This document shows, in pieces, positions 1 through 6,030 of a DNA stretch of 7,294 nt. The number at the start of each line of letters is the position of its first letter. Position 1 is the first letter of the stretch. Location: positions 1-7,294 of the forward strand of contig CAKZJN010000204.1 in NCBI GenBank assembly GCA_936943465.1, written 5' to 3'. The position numbers and the translations under genes are program-made. The notes under the pieces are model-generated. The model saw only the letters and a program-made list of their open reading frames with translations. It did no database searches and was not told the DNA's origin. This DNA is from an uncultured Rhodoferax sp. GTDB lineage: Bacteria > Pseudomonadota > Gammaproteobacteria > Burkholderiales > Burkholderiaceae_C.

Positions 1-1139
1 GTGCTCACATTCACCTCTTCGGTGGCTACGCGCTTGAGGGTGGAATACAGCGTGGTGGTCTTGCCCGAACCGGTAGGGCCGGTCACCAGAATGATGCCGT
101 GCGGGCGCTTCACCAACGACTCCCAGCGCGTGGCATCGTGGGCGCTGAAGCCCAGGGCGTCCAGGTCTTTGACCGCGTTGTCGGGGTCAAAAATCCGCAT
201 CACCATCTTTTCGCCAAAGGCGGTGGGCAAGGTGGAAATCCGCATTTCAATTTCATCGCCACGCGGGTTGCGTGTCTTGATGCGGCCATCCTGCGGGCGG
301 CGGCGCTCGATCACGTCCATGCGGCCCAGCAACTTGATGCGGGCACTCATGGCGTTGAGCACGCCCATGGGCATCTGGTACACCGGGTGCAGCACGCCAT
401 CTATGCGGAAACGAATCACGCCCTGCTCGCGCCGGGGCTCCAGGTGGATGTCGCTGGCGCGCTGGTCAAAGGCGTATTGCCACAGCCAGTCCACCACCTG
501 CACCACGCCCTGGTCATTGGCGTCGAGTTGTTTGTTGGTACGGCCCAGTTCCACCAGTTGTTCAAAGCTGGCGCCATTGTTGGAGCCGGCCTTGGTGGCC
601 GCGCGCACCGACTTGGCCAGTGCGTAAAACTCGGCGGTGTAGCGGTGAATTTCCTGCGGGCTGGCCACGACACGGCGCACCGTGCGGCGCGACTGGCGTT
701 CGACCTCGGCCACCCAGTCCAGCACATAAGGCTCGGCGGTAGCCACCGTGATTTCAGAAGGCGTGACGGTAACCGGCAGGATGCGGTGGCGCTCGGCGTA
801 GGCCGCGCCCATGGCATCGGCCACCTTGCCCACGTCCACCTTGAGCGGGTCGATGCGCAGGTACGCCAAGCCGGCCCGTGCCGCCATCCACTGGCTGAGC
901 ATTTCGATGTCCAACGGCTTCTGGTCGGAGGCACGTCGCATCGCCACACTGGCCAGCCGCACCATCGGGTGCTGCGCGCTTTCGGCCACCGAGCAGCGCG
1001 CAATCGTGCGGCTCGCCTCTTCTTCCGAAATAACGCCGTCACGTTGCAGCCACTGCACCAGCTTGCGCCAATGCAGCGGGCCTTCGTAGCGCGTGGCAAC
1101 AGCGCGCTGCACTGCCGGAGCGGAGGGTTGTGAACTCAT
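1..1139 (-). CDS. GspE/PilB-family secretion or pilus assembly ATPase, N-terminal part (runs off the left edge)
   Basis: This is a hexameric cytoplasmic ATPase of the type II secretion/type IV pilus family, which powers pseudopilus or pilus assembly at the inner membrane. The first 379 residues are in the window; the C-terminal part, including Walker B and any tetracysteine zinc motif, lies beyond base 1. Visible in order: an N-terminal MshEN/T2SSE_N-like domain at about residues 85-170, a linker, an ASDIHLEP segment at 228-235, RFRIDG at 243-248, RPQDGRIK at 281-288, FGEK at 308-311 and the Walker A motif GPTGSGKT at 354-361. The ATG (1139-1137) overlaps the TGA of the upstream SpeE-like gene in an ATGA arrangement and has no strong Shine-Dalgarno sequence, so translational coupling is likely. 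FGEK leans towards PilB, but the long N-terminal region and missing neighbours leave GspE versus PilB open. Family assignment is secure; the specific system is not. Confidence 0.93.
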   Translation of the reverse strand, partial: MSSQPSAPAVQRAVATRYEGPLHWRKLVQWLQRDGVISEEEASRTIARCSVAESAQHPMVRLASVAMRRASDQKPLDIEMLSQWMAARAGLAYLRIDPLKVDVGKVADAMGAAYAERHRILPVTVTPSEITVATAEPYVLDWVAEVERQSRRTVRRVVASPQEIHRYTAEFYALAKSVRAATKAGSNNGASFEQLVELGRTNKQLDANDQGVVQVVDWLWQYAFDQRASDIHLEPRREQGVIRFRIDGVLHPVYQMPMGVLNAMSARIKLLGRMDVIERRRPQDGRIKTRNPRGDEIEMRISTLPTAFGEKMVMRIFDPDNAVKDLDALGFSAHDATRWESLVKRPHGIILVTGPTGSGKTTTLYSTLKRVATEEVNVS

Positions 1140-1897
1140 GCTTGCACCGGTTTAAAGACACGCACCCATTTGTCGGCGGGCAGGCCCCATTCACGGACGA
1201 TGAAGTCCGCGCGCTCGTTCAGCAGGTTGCGCTTGGGGCGCGACGCGGTGCGCTGCGCCATGACCACGGTATTGCCTTCGCGCGTGGCCTTGAAAGCCCA
1301 CACCGCATCGAGCCCGAAGGCCTCGGCGATCCGGTCCACGCTGCCCTGAAAGCTCGATGTGCGGCCAAACAGGTTGACGGTCATGCAGCCTTCGTCTGTC
1401 AGCATGGCGCGGCAATCGGCATAAAAGTCGGGGCTGTCGAGCACGGGCGCTGCGGCCTCCTCGTCGTACAGGTCCACCTGCAAGGCGTCCACGCTGCCCT
1501 GCCACTGGGGCTGCTTGATTTCTTGGGATGCATCGGCCAGCAGCACCTGCATACGCGTGTTGTCCGTCGGCAGATTGAACCAGCCCCGGCAGGCGTGCAA
1601 CACCTGCGGATTGAGTTCAATCGCGGTGGTTTTTTTCATGCGCAGCACCTTGTGACAAAACTTGGTGAGCGAGCCGGCGCCCAGGCCCAACTGCACCGCC
1701 TGGCGCTGGCCCACGGTGGTCGGGTCAATGAACAGCAGCCAGGCCATCATGCGCTGGATGTACTCGTGCACCAGCACAGTCGGTGCATCCAGCAGCATGG
1801 AGCCTTGAATCCATTCGCTGCCCAAATGCAAATGCCGGACCGGGCCTTCTTCCGAAAAATTGACTTCGGGGAGGTTGATTGCTTCTTTTCTTGCCAT
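1136..1897 (-). CDS. Spermidine synthase-like protein (SpeE/methyltransferase fold), substrate unknown
   Basis: A 253-residue cytoplasmic protein with a Rossmann-type nucleotide-binding core like spermine/spermidine synthases. Visible: HEYIQRMMAW at 44-53, where the polyamine-binding segment would lie; glycine loop GLGAGS at 71-76; the acidic end of strand 2, AIELNP, at 92-97; ADAS at 121-124; and VDLYDEEAAAP at 141-151 followed by FYADCRAML, laid out like the catalytic Asp region of SpeE. The canonical GGGDGG loop and the usual catalytic segment are not conserved, so true aminopropyl transfer is doubtful; it could be a methyltransferase or a non-polyamine enzyme. The start is forced: an in-frame TAA lies only two codons upstream (1904-1906), and the ATG is preceded by no good Shine-Dalgarno sequence. 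It follows ppk2 by 41 bases and its TGA overlaps the start of the downstream ATPase gene. The fold is well supported; the function is not. Confidence 0.85.
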   Translation of the reverse strand: MARKEAINLPEVNFSEEGPVRHLHLGSEWIQGSMLLDAPTVLVHEYIQRMMAWLLFIDPTTVGQRQAVQLGLGAGSLTKFCHKVLRMKKTTAIELNPQVLHACRGWFNLPTDNTRMQVLLADASQEIKQPQWQGSVDALQVDLYDEEAAAPVLDSPDFYADCRAMLTDEGCMTVNLFGRTSSFQGSVDRIAEAFGLDAVWAFKATREGNTVVMAQRTASRPKRNLLNERADFIVREWGLPADKWVRVFKPVQA

Positions 1898-1926
1898 GGG
1901 GATTTATACCAGCACGGCGACTCCCC
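1898..1926 (-). other. Possible weak hairpin in the leader of the SpeE-like gene
   Basis: GGGGA (1898-1902) and TCCCC (1922-1926) are a perfect 5-base inverted repeat separated by 19 bases in the 41-base gap between ppk2 and the SpeE-like gene. In the mRNA the purine arm is the only Shine-Dalgarno-like sequence of the gap, and the other arm touches the start codon, so pairing could affect initiation. The loop is long and the stem short, so support is weak. Confidence 0.2.
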
Positions 1927-1938
1927 GCAACCAGCGCC

Positions 1939-3096
1939 TTACAGAATGGCACCCGCCTTTTCGCCACGCTCGTAGACCACATGGGCGCGCCCCACGATCA
2001 GCGGGTCGAGCTTGCCCATCTGGGCCAGATCCTTGTTGTTGTAGGGCAACTTGTGCAGCACATAGCGCATGGCGTTCAGGCGGGCGCGTTTTTTGCAGTC
2101 GCTCTTAATCACCGTCCAGGGGGCATCGGCGGTATCGGTCTCAAAAAACATGGACTCCTTGGCGCGGGTGTAGTCGTCCCACTTGTCGAGCGAAGCCAGG
2201 TCGATCGGGCTCAGTTTCCATTGCTTGAGCGGGTGGCCTTCGCGCTCCTTGAAGCGGCGGCGCTGCTCCTTGCGGCTTACGCTGAACCAGAATTTGATGA
2301 CATACACGCCGCTGCGCACCAGATGGCGTTCGAAGTCAGGCGCCTGCTTCATGAACTCGGCGTATTCGGCGTCGCTGCAAAAACCCATGACCCGCTCCAC
2401 GCCGGCGCGGTTGTACCAGGAGCGGTCAAACAGCACGATTTCGCCGCGCGTGGGCAGGTGCTGCACATAGCGTTGGAAGTACCACTGCCCCTGCTCCACC
2501 TGCGACGGTTTTTCCAGCGCCACCACGCGTGCACCGCGTGGGTTGAGGTGCTCCATAAAGCGCTTGATGGTGCCGCCCTTGCCGGCCGCATCGCGCCCTT
2601 CAAACAGGATCACCACCCGCTGGCCGGTCTCCTTGACCCAGGCTTGCAGCTTGAGCAACTCGCATTGCAGGCGGAACTTTTCTTTCTCGTAAACGCTGCG
2701 CCGCAGCAGGTTTTTGTACGGATAGCTGCCTTCGCGCCAGTCTGCGGCCAATACTTCGTCGGGGTTTTCCTGTTCGACGGCGCTTGATTTGGTTCGGCTC
2801 ACCAGCGCAGCGCGCAGGGCGCGGCGGTCGTCCGGCGCGGCCCCTTCCAGCAAGGCCCGCAGCGCGCGCCCGCGTTCCTCTGCTGAACGCTCGTCATGGG
2901 CCTCCGGTTGCAGCAGCGACAACGCCGCTTCAAGTTGCGCACCCTGTGCCGCGTCGGTGGCCTGCGTCACCACAAACTGTTCCAGCGGCGCTTTGCGGGT
3001 GGACGGTGCCCGGTCGCCACGTGCCGCAGCACGCACACCGGCCAGCACAATGGGTTTGGGACTGCGGGGCTTTTGCGCCTTGGGATTCTTTGCCAT
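1939..3096 (-). CDS. ppk2: Polyphosphate kinase 2 (PPK2 family)
   Basis: PPK2 enzymes transfer phosphate between inorganic polyphosphate and nucleoside di- or monophosphates, mostly in the nucleotide-making direction, in the cytoplasm. This 385-residue protein has one PPK2 domain from about residue 125 to the end. Visible: PYKNLLRRSVYEKEK at 126-140, Walker A GRDAAGKGG at 167-175, HLNPRGARVVALEKPS at 183-198, Walker B-type FDRSWYNRAGVE at 223-234, an arginine-rich lid around RRRFKER at 279-285, and KWDDYTRAKESMF at 305-317. The motif set resembles single-domain class I enzymes (ADP/GDP phosphorylating), but class cannot be proved by eye. The first ~120 residues are an Arg/Ala/Glu-rich extension, basic at the very N-terminus, longer than the core needs. 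The ATG at 3096 has a GAAGG ribosome binding site 7 bases upstream that overlaps the stop codon of the TatD-family gene. It ends in TAA, 41 bases before the SpeE-like gene. Confidence 0.95.
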   Translation of the reverse strand: MAKNPKAQKPRSPKPIVLAGVRAAARGDRAPSTRKAPLEQFVVTQATDAAQGAQLEAALSLLQPEAHDERSAEERGRALRALLEGAAPDDRRALRAALVSRTKSSAVEQENPDEVLAADWREGSYPYKNLLRRSVYEKEKFRLQCELLKLQAWVKETGQRVVILFEGRDAAGKGGTIKRFMEHLNPRGARVVALEKPSQVEQGQWYFQRYVQHLPTRGEIVLFDRSWYNRAGVERVMGFCSDAEYAEFMKQAPDFERHLVRSGVYVIKFWFSVSRKEQRRRFKEREGHPLKQWKLSPIDLASLDKWDDYTRAKESMFFETDTADAPWTVIKSDCKKRARLNAMRYVLHKLPYNNKDLAQMGKLDPLIVGRAHVVYERGEKAGAIL

Positions 3097-3103
3097 AAAA
3101 CTG

Positions 3104-3108
3104 CCTTC
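3104..3108 (-). promoter_or_regulatory. Ribosome binding site of ppk2 overlapping the TatD-family stop codon
   Basis: GAAGG on the minus strand lies 7 bases before the ppk2 ATG and overlaps the TGA of the preceding gene (3109-3107). Ribosomes finishing the TatD-family protein stop directly on this site, which suggests coupled translation. Confidence 0.7.
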
Positions 3109-3988
3109 AACCTTTGTTATAGGAGCTTTTTATCTTAGCTCTGCCATCCAGGGGCAGCAAGTCAACCAAGCCCGGTAGTGCCTGCACGCTGTTGTGCCAG
3201 CACGCGCGTGCGAGCACCGCTGGCTCCAGGCCGCGCAAAGCGGCCACCTCGGCGGCAATGCGCGGCAGTTCCGCCGGGGTGTTGCGCCCCTGCGCCACGC
3301 CTGCCGCCCGTTGCTCGGCGGTGGTGTACAGCCAATGCGGCGGGATGTCCGGGGCGTCGGTTTCCATGACCAGGGATTCCAACGGCAGCGTGGCCGCAAG
3401 CTGGCGCAAATGCAGGGCCCGGTCAAAGGTTACGGCGCCCCCAAAGCCCAGCTTGAACCCGCGTTTGATGAACTCCGCTGCCTGCACTGCGCTGCCGTTA
3501 AAGGCGTGGGCAATCCCGTTCCAGGGCGTTTTCTGGATGTCACGCAAGTGCTTTAGCAACCGGTCCGACGAACGCCGTACATGCAGCACCACGGGCAAGT
3601 CAAACTGCTTTGCCAGTTGGAGTTGGGCCCGGTAAAAGTGCTCCTGCTTCTCGCGCAGAGGGCTTTGCGTGAGCGCCGGCACAAAGAAGTCCAACCCGAT
3701 TTCGCCTACCGCCACCAGACGCGGGTCGTTGCGATGCTGCGCAAGCTGGGCCTCCAGTTCAGCAAGGTCCGCTTCACTGGACTGCGGCACATACAGCGGG
3801 TGAATGCCCAGGCAATAGCTGTCGCCGGTCTGATGGGCCAGGCGGCGCACGGCCTCAAAGTTGCCCACCTCCACCGCCGGAATCACGCAATGCGCCACGC
3901 CTTGCGCACGCGCCTGCGCGCGCACAACGAGCGCATCTTGCGAGAACTCAAACGCGTCGAGATGGCAATGGCTGTCGATCCATTGCAT
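3107..3988 (-). CDS. TatD-family metal-dependent hydrolase (DNase), YjjV-like
   Basis: A 293-residue TIM-barrel metallohydrolase of the TatD family, whose members are Mg-dependent 3'-5' exo/endonucleases or related phosphodiesterases. All metal-site motifs are present: HCHLD at 7-11 (His7, His9), GIHP at 61-64, VGEIGLDF at 94-101 (Glu96), LHVRR at 135-139 (His136), HAFNGS at 161-166 (His161) and METDAPDIPP at 208-217 (Asp211). From memory, the wording of these blocks (IPAVEVGNF, VGEIGLDFF, LHVRRSSDR) is closer to Escherichia coli YjjV than to TatD or YcfH. The start at 3988 puts HCHLD at its usual distance from the N-terminus. It begins 7 bases after the lolD stop without a clear Shine-Dalgarno sequence, so it probably relies on reinitiation. 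The last ~11 residues (RAKIKSSYNKG) are encoded by an AT-rich stretch with AGA and ATA codons unlike the rest and look like an acquired tail. The cellular substrate is unknown. Confidence 0.94.
   Translation of the reverse strand: MQWIDSHCHLDAFEFSQDALVVRAQARAQGVAHCVIPAVEVGNFEAVRRLAHQTGDSYCLGIHPLYVPQSSEADLAELEAQLAQHRNDPRLVAVGEIGLDFFVPALTQSPLREKQEHFYRAQLQLAKQFDLPVVLHVRRSSDRLLKHLRDIQKTPWNGIAHAFNGSAVQAAEFIKRGFKLGFGGAVTFDRALHLRQLAATLPLESLVMETDAPDIPPHWLYTTAEQRAAGVAQGRNTPAELPRIAAEVAALRGLEPAVLARACWHNSVQALPGLVDLLPLDGRAKIKSSYNKG
3123..3141 (-). other. Short hairpin in the AT-rich tail of the TatD-family gene, upstream of ppk2
   Basis: GAGCT (3123-3127) and AGCTC (3137-3141) form a perfect 5-base inverted repeat around a 9-base A/T-rich loop. 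It lies inside the last codons of the TatD-family gene and about 27 bases before the ppk2 start. The surrounding 3097-3141 stretch is clearly more AT-rich than its neighbours. It lacks a U-run, so it is not a normal terminator; it may be an mRNA-processing hairpin or a repeat remnant. Confidence 0.35.
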
Positions 3989-3995
3989 GGGCGTT

Positions 3996-4679
3996 TCAGG
4001 CGGGGGCTTGCAAGCGGCCCTGCACCAGCGAGAGTTGGCGGTCGCAGCGTGAGGCCAGCGCGGCGTCGTGCGTCACCAGCACAAAGGCCGTGCCGTGGGC
4101 GCGGGCCAGTTCCAGCATCAGGGCAAACACGCCATCGGCGGTGCTGCGGTCCAGGTTGCCGGTGGGCTCATCGGCCAGCACGCAATCCGGCCGGGTCACC
4201 AGCGCGCGCGCAATCGCCACGCGCTGGCGTTCACCGCCCGATAGCTCTGCGGGCCGGTGCGCCATCCGGTCCTGCAACCCAACCTTGGCCAGCAGTTCGG
4301 TAGCGGCCTGCACGGCCTCCGCTCGCGGCACACGGCGAATGGTGAGCGGCATGGCCACGTTGTCCAACGCAGTGAACTCGGGCAGCAGGTGGTGAAACTG
4401 GTACACAAAACCGAGGTGCCGGTTACGTAAGCGCCCCTGCTCGGCCGGCGTCAACCCGCCCAGGGAATGCCCGCACAAAGTGACGCTGCCACTGCTGGGC
4501 GCATCCAGCCCGCCCAGCAGGTGCAACAAGGTACTTTTGCCGGAACCGGAAGCGCCAACGATAGCCAGCGTTTCCCCGCGCTGCACTGTCAAATCGACCC
4601 CTTGCAGCACCGTCAGGTCGATGCGCCCCTCTTCGAAGCGCTTCGTCAAGCCCGTACAAGTCAGAATAGTTTCACTCAT
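3996..4679 (-). CDS. lolD: Lipoprotein-releasing ABC transporter ATP-binding protein LolD
   Basis: The 227-residue ATPase of the LolCDE-type complex, which uses ATP to extract outer-membrane lipoproteins from the inner membrane and pass them to periplasmic LolA. Visible: Walker A GASGSGKST at 42-50, Q-loop glutamine 94 inside YQFHHLLPEFTALDNVAMPL (93-112), which is the diagnostic LolD segment, ABC signature LSGGE at 146-150, Walker B CVLADEP at 166-172 and the switch histidine His204. Length is normal. I chose the ATG at 4679 rather than an in-frame ATG at 4742, because it gives the standard MSETILTC-type N-terminus and has a perfect GGAGG sequence (4693-4689) 9 bases upstream; the longer form would add 21 residues of out-of-frame permease shadow. 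The ORF overlaps the end of the permease gene by 8 bases (ATGAGTGA), so the two subunits are probably translationally coupled. Confidence 0.97.
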   Translation of the reverse strand: MSETILTCTGLTKRFEEGRIDLTVLQGVDLTVQRGETLAIVGASGSGKSTLLHLLGGLDAPSSGSVTLCGHSLGGLTPAEQGRLRNRHLGFVYQFHHLLPEFTALDNVAMPLTIRRVPRAEAVQAATELLAKVGLQDRMAHRPAELSGGERQRVAIARALVTRPDCVLADEPTGNLDRSTADGVFALMLELARAHGTAFVLVTHDAALASRCDRQLSLVQGRLQAPA

Positions 4680-5931
4680 ACCGCAGCGCCTCCGCGGGGT
4701 TGACGCGGCTGGCGCGCCAGCTCGGGTACAGGGTGGCGGCAAAGGCCAATACCAAGGCGATCAAGGCGATGGGCAGGATGTCGGCCATTTGCGGATCACT
4801 GGGCATGCGGCTGATCAGGTAAATGTCCTGCGGCAAAAAGGTGGCGCCCAACAGGCGTTCGAGCGCGGGCACGATCACATCAATATTGAAGGCCACGCCC
4901 AGGCCCAGCAGCAGGCCACCCAAGGTGCCGATCACACCCACCATGGCACCCTGCACCACAAAAATGCCCATGATGCTGGTCGGGCTGGCACCCAGCGTGC
5001 GCAGGATGGCAATGTCGGCGCGCTTGTCGGTCACGGTCATCACCAGCGTGCTCACCAGGTTGAAAGCGGCCACTGCCACGATCAACGTGAGGATGATGAA
5101 CATCATGCGTTTTTCCACCTGCACCGCTGCAAACCAGGTGCGGTTCTGGCGCGTCCAGTCGCGGATATACAACTCGCCGGTCAGGCTGCGGGTCAGGTCC
5201 GAAGCCACTTTGCGGGCCTGCTGCAAGTCTTTCAGTTTGAGGCGCACGCCGGTAGGCCCTTCCAGGCGAAAAATGCGGGCCGCGTCCTGCCAGTGCAGCA
5301 TGACCAGCGCCGAGTCGTACTCAAAGTGGCCGGAGTCAAAAGTGCCCACCACCGTCATCTGCTTCAGGCGCGGCACTACGCCAGCGGGTGTGACCTCGCC
5401 GCTGGGTGCTACCAACGTGACCCTGTCGCCGGCATGCAGGCCCAGCGAGCGGGCCAACTCAGCCCCCAGCACCACGCCAAATTCACCCGCCCTGAGCTGG
5501 CTTAATACGGCCGCCTGCGGGCCGGCCACCAGGTCGGTCACCTCATGCTCCAGCGCCGGGTCGATGCCGCGCACCATCACGCCCTTCATGTCTTCACCCC
5601 GCGCCAGCAAGGCCTGCGCGGCAATAAATGGCGCGGCTCCCACCACCTGCGGGTGCGCCTTCACCTCCAGCAGCGTCGTAGGCAGATCCGGCAAGGCGGC
5701 GCCGTTGGCGGCATACACCTCGATGTGCGAAACCACGCTGAGCATGCGGTCGCGCACCTCTTTCTGGAAGCCGTTCATCACGCTCAGCACGATGATGAGC
5801 GCCGCCACGCCCAGGCCGATGCCCAGCATGGACACGCCCGAAATAAACGAAATAAAGCCGTTGCGCCGGGTCGAACGCCCGGCCCGCGTGTAGCGCCAGC
5901 CAATCAACAACTCATAGGGAATTTGTTTCAC
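4672..5931 (-). CDS. lolC: Lipoprotein-releasing ABC transporter permease, LolC/LolE family (LolF-like hybrid)
   Basis: A 419-residue inner-membrane subunit of the lipoprotein-release transporter. Four membrane spans are visible at about residues 26-52, 276-299, 318-348 and 385-405, with a large periplasmic domain between spans 1 and 2; the last three spans form the FtsX domain. The periplasmic loop VAPSGEVTPAGVVPRLKQ (174-191) resembles the Escherichia coli LolC hook that binds LolA, and the C-terminus YPSWRAS...NPAEALRYE is LolC-like. FNLVSTLVM (290-298) and LPQDIYLI (366-373) instead resemble LolE. With only one permease gene next to lolD, it probably forms a homodimer like LolF proteins. 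Start: GTG at 5931, with an in-frame TGA 15 bases upstream and no ATG between. It is the first gene of the minus-strand unit, driven from the divergent region, with no Shine-Dalgarno sequence visible. Family is secure; the LolC/E/F label is a matter of naming. Confidence 0.96.
   Translation of the reverse strand: MKQIPYELLIGWRYTRAGRSTRRNGFISFISGVSMLGIGLGVAALIIVLSVMNGFQKEVRDRMLSVVSHIEVYAANGAALPDLPTTLLEVKAHPQVVGAAPFIAAQALLARGEDMKGVMVRGIDPALEHEVTDLVAGPQAAVLSQLRAGEFGVVLGAELARSLGLHAGDRVTLVAPSGEVTPAGVVPRLKQMTVVGTFDSGHFEYDSALVMLHWQDAARIFRLEGPTGVRLKLKDLQQARKVASDLTRSLTGELYIRDWTRQNRTWFAAVQVEKRMMFIILTLIVAVAAFNLVSTLVMTVTDKRADIAILRTLGASPTSIMGIFVVQGAMVGVIGTLGGLLLGLGVAFNIDVIVPALERLLGATFLPQDIYLISRMPSDPQMADILPIALIALVLAFAATLYPSWRASRVNPAEALRYE
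4689..4693 (-). promoter_or_regulatory. Ribosome binding site deciding the lolD start
   Basis: A GGAGG sequence on the minus strand, embedded in the last permease codons (Pro-Ala-Glu-Ala region), lies 9 bases before the ATG at 4679. It supports this start over the in-frame ATG at 4742 and is the strongest Shine-Dalgarno sequence in the window. Confidence 0.8.
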
Positions 5932-5937
5932 GCCGCG

Positions 5938-5946
5938 ATTGTGGCA
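5938..5946 (-). promoter_or_regulatory. Putative extended -10 promoter element for the lolC-lolD operon
   Basis: Read on the minus strand, the sequence is TGC-CACAAT, matching the extended -10 pattern TGn followed by a hexamer with the key second A and final T. It ends 6 bases before the GTG start of the permease, so transcription would begin at or within a base or two of the start codon. No good -35 hexamer sits 16-18 bases upstream. Prediction only. Confidence 0.4.
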
Positions 5947-5962
5947 TCAGAGCGCCCGACAT

Positions 5963-5993
5963 GACCCGGCAAGACCCGCCATGCCCTGACCCG
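5963..5993. repeat. Three GACCCG direct repeats in the divergent promoter region
   Basis: GACCCG occurs at 5963-5968, 5973-5978 and 5988-5993, so repeat starts are 10 and 15 bases apart, about one and one-and-a-half helical turns. They sit between the two predicted promoters, where an operator would be expected. In GC-rich DNA a six-base repeat can arise by chance, so this is only a candidate. Confidence 0.25.
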
Positions 5994-6017
5994 CTCCGGG
6001 GGTGGTGGCGTTGCCGC

Positions 6018-6023
6018 GACAAT
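6018..6023 (+). promoter_or_regulatory. Putative -10 promoter element for the RpfE-like/recJ unit
   Basis: GACAAT lies 7 bases before the ATG at 6031 and matches the -10 consensus at positions 2, 4, 5 and 6. Initiation from it would give a leaderless or nearly leaderless mRNA, consistent with the lack of a Shine-Dalgarno sequence. No convincing -35 is seen. It mirrors the box in front of the divergent permease gene. Confidence 0.35.
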
Positions 6024-6030
6024 AGGCGGC

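Noticed and set aside
416..1099. 227-codon minus-strand open frame within the GspE/PilB-type gene.
   Set aside because: Out of frame with the ATPase. The protein is Arg/Trp/Pro-rich shadow sequence, while the correct frame from 1139 gives GPTGSGKT and ASDIHLEP.
99..1133. 344-codon plus-strand open frame rich in His, Ala and Arg, opposite the GspE/PilB-type gene.
   Set aside because: It is antisense to a well-supported gene with Walker A and other conserved motifs. Its composition is what the complement of GC-rich codons gives, and it matches no family I know.
1130..2787. Two long plus-strand open frames (1130-1975 and 1879-2787) opposite the SpeE-like and ppk2 genes.
   Set aside because: Both are antisense shadows of genes with clear family motifs, with no ribosome binding site and a His/Ala/Gln-rich composition.
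4680..4742. A longer lolD form starting at 4742.
   Set aside because: The extra 21 residues are Pro/Arg/Ala-rich and come from the permease coding region in another frame. The ATG at 4679 has a strong ribosome binding site and the normal LolD N-terminus.
4480..5893. Long plus-strand open frames (4480-5505 and 4823-5893) opposite the permease gene.
   Set aside because: Antisense to a permease with four membrane spans and family motifs. The low-complexity Gln/His/Ala or Ser/Arg/Thr composition indicates chance frames in GC-rich DNA.
5990..6000. CCCG-CTC-CGGG small palindrome in the divergent region, considered as a terminator or operator.
   Set aside because: A 4-base stem without a U-run is too weak for a terminator, and such palindromes are common by chance in GC-rich DNA.
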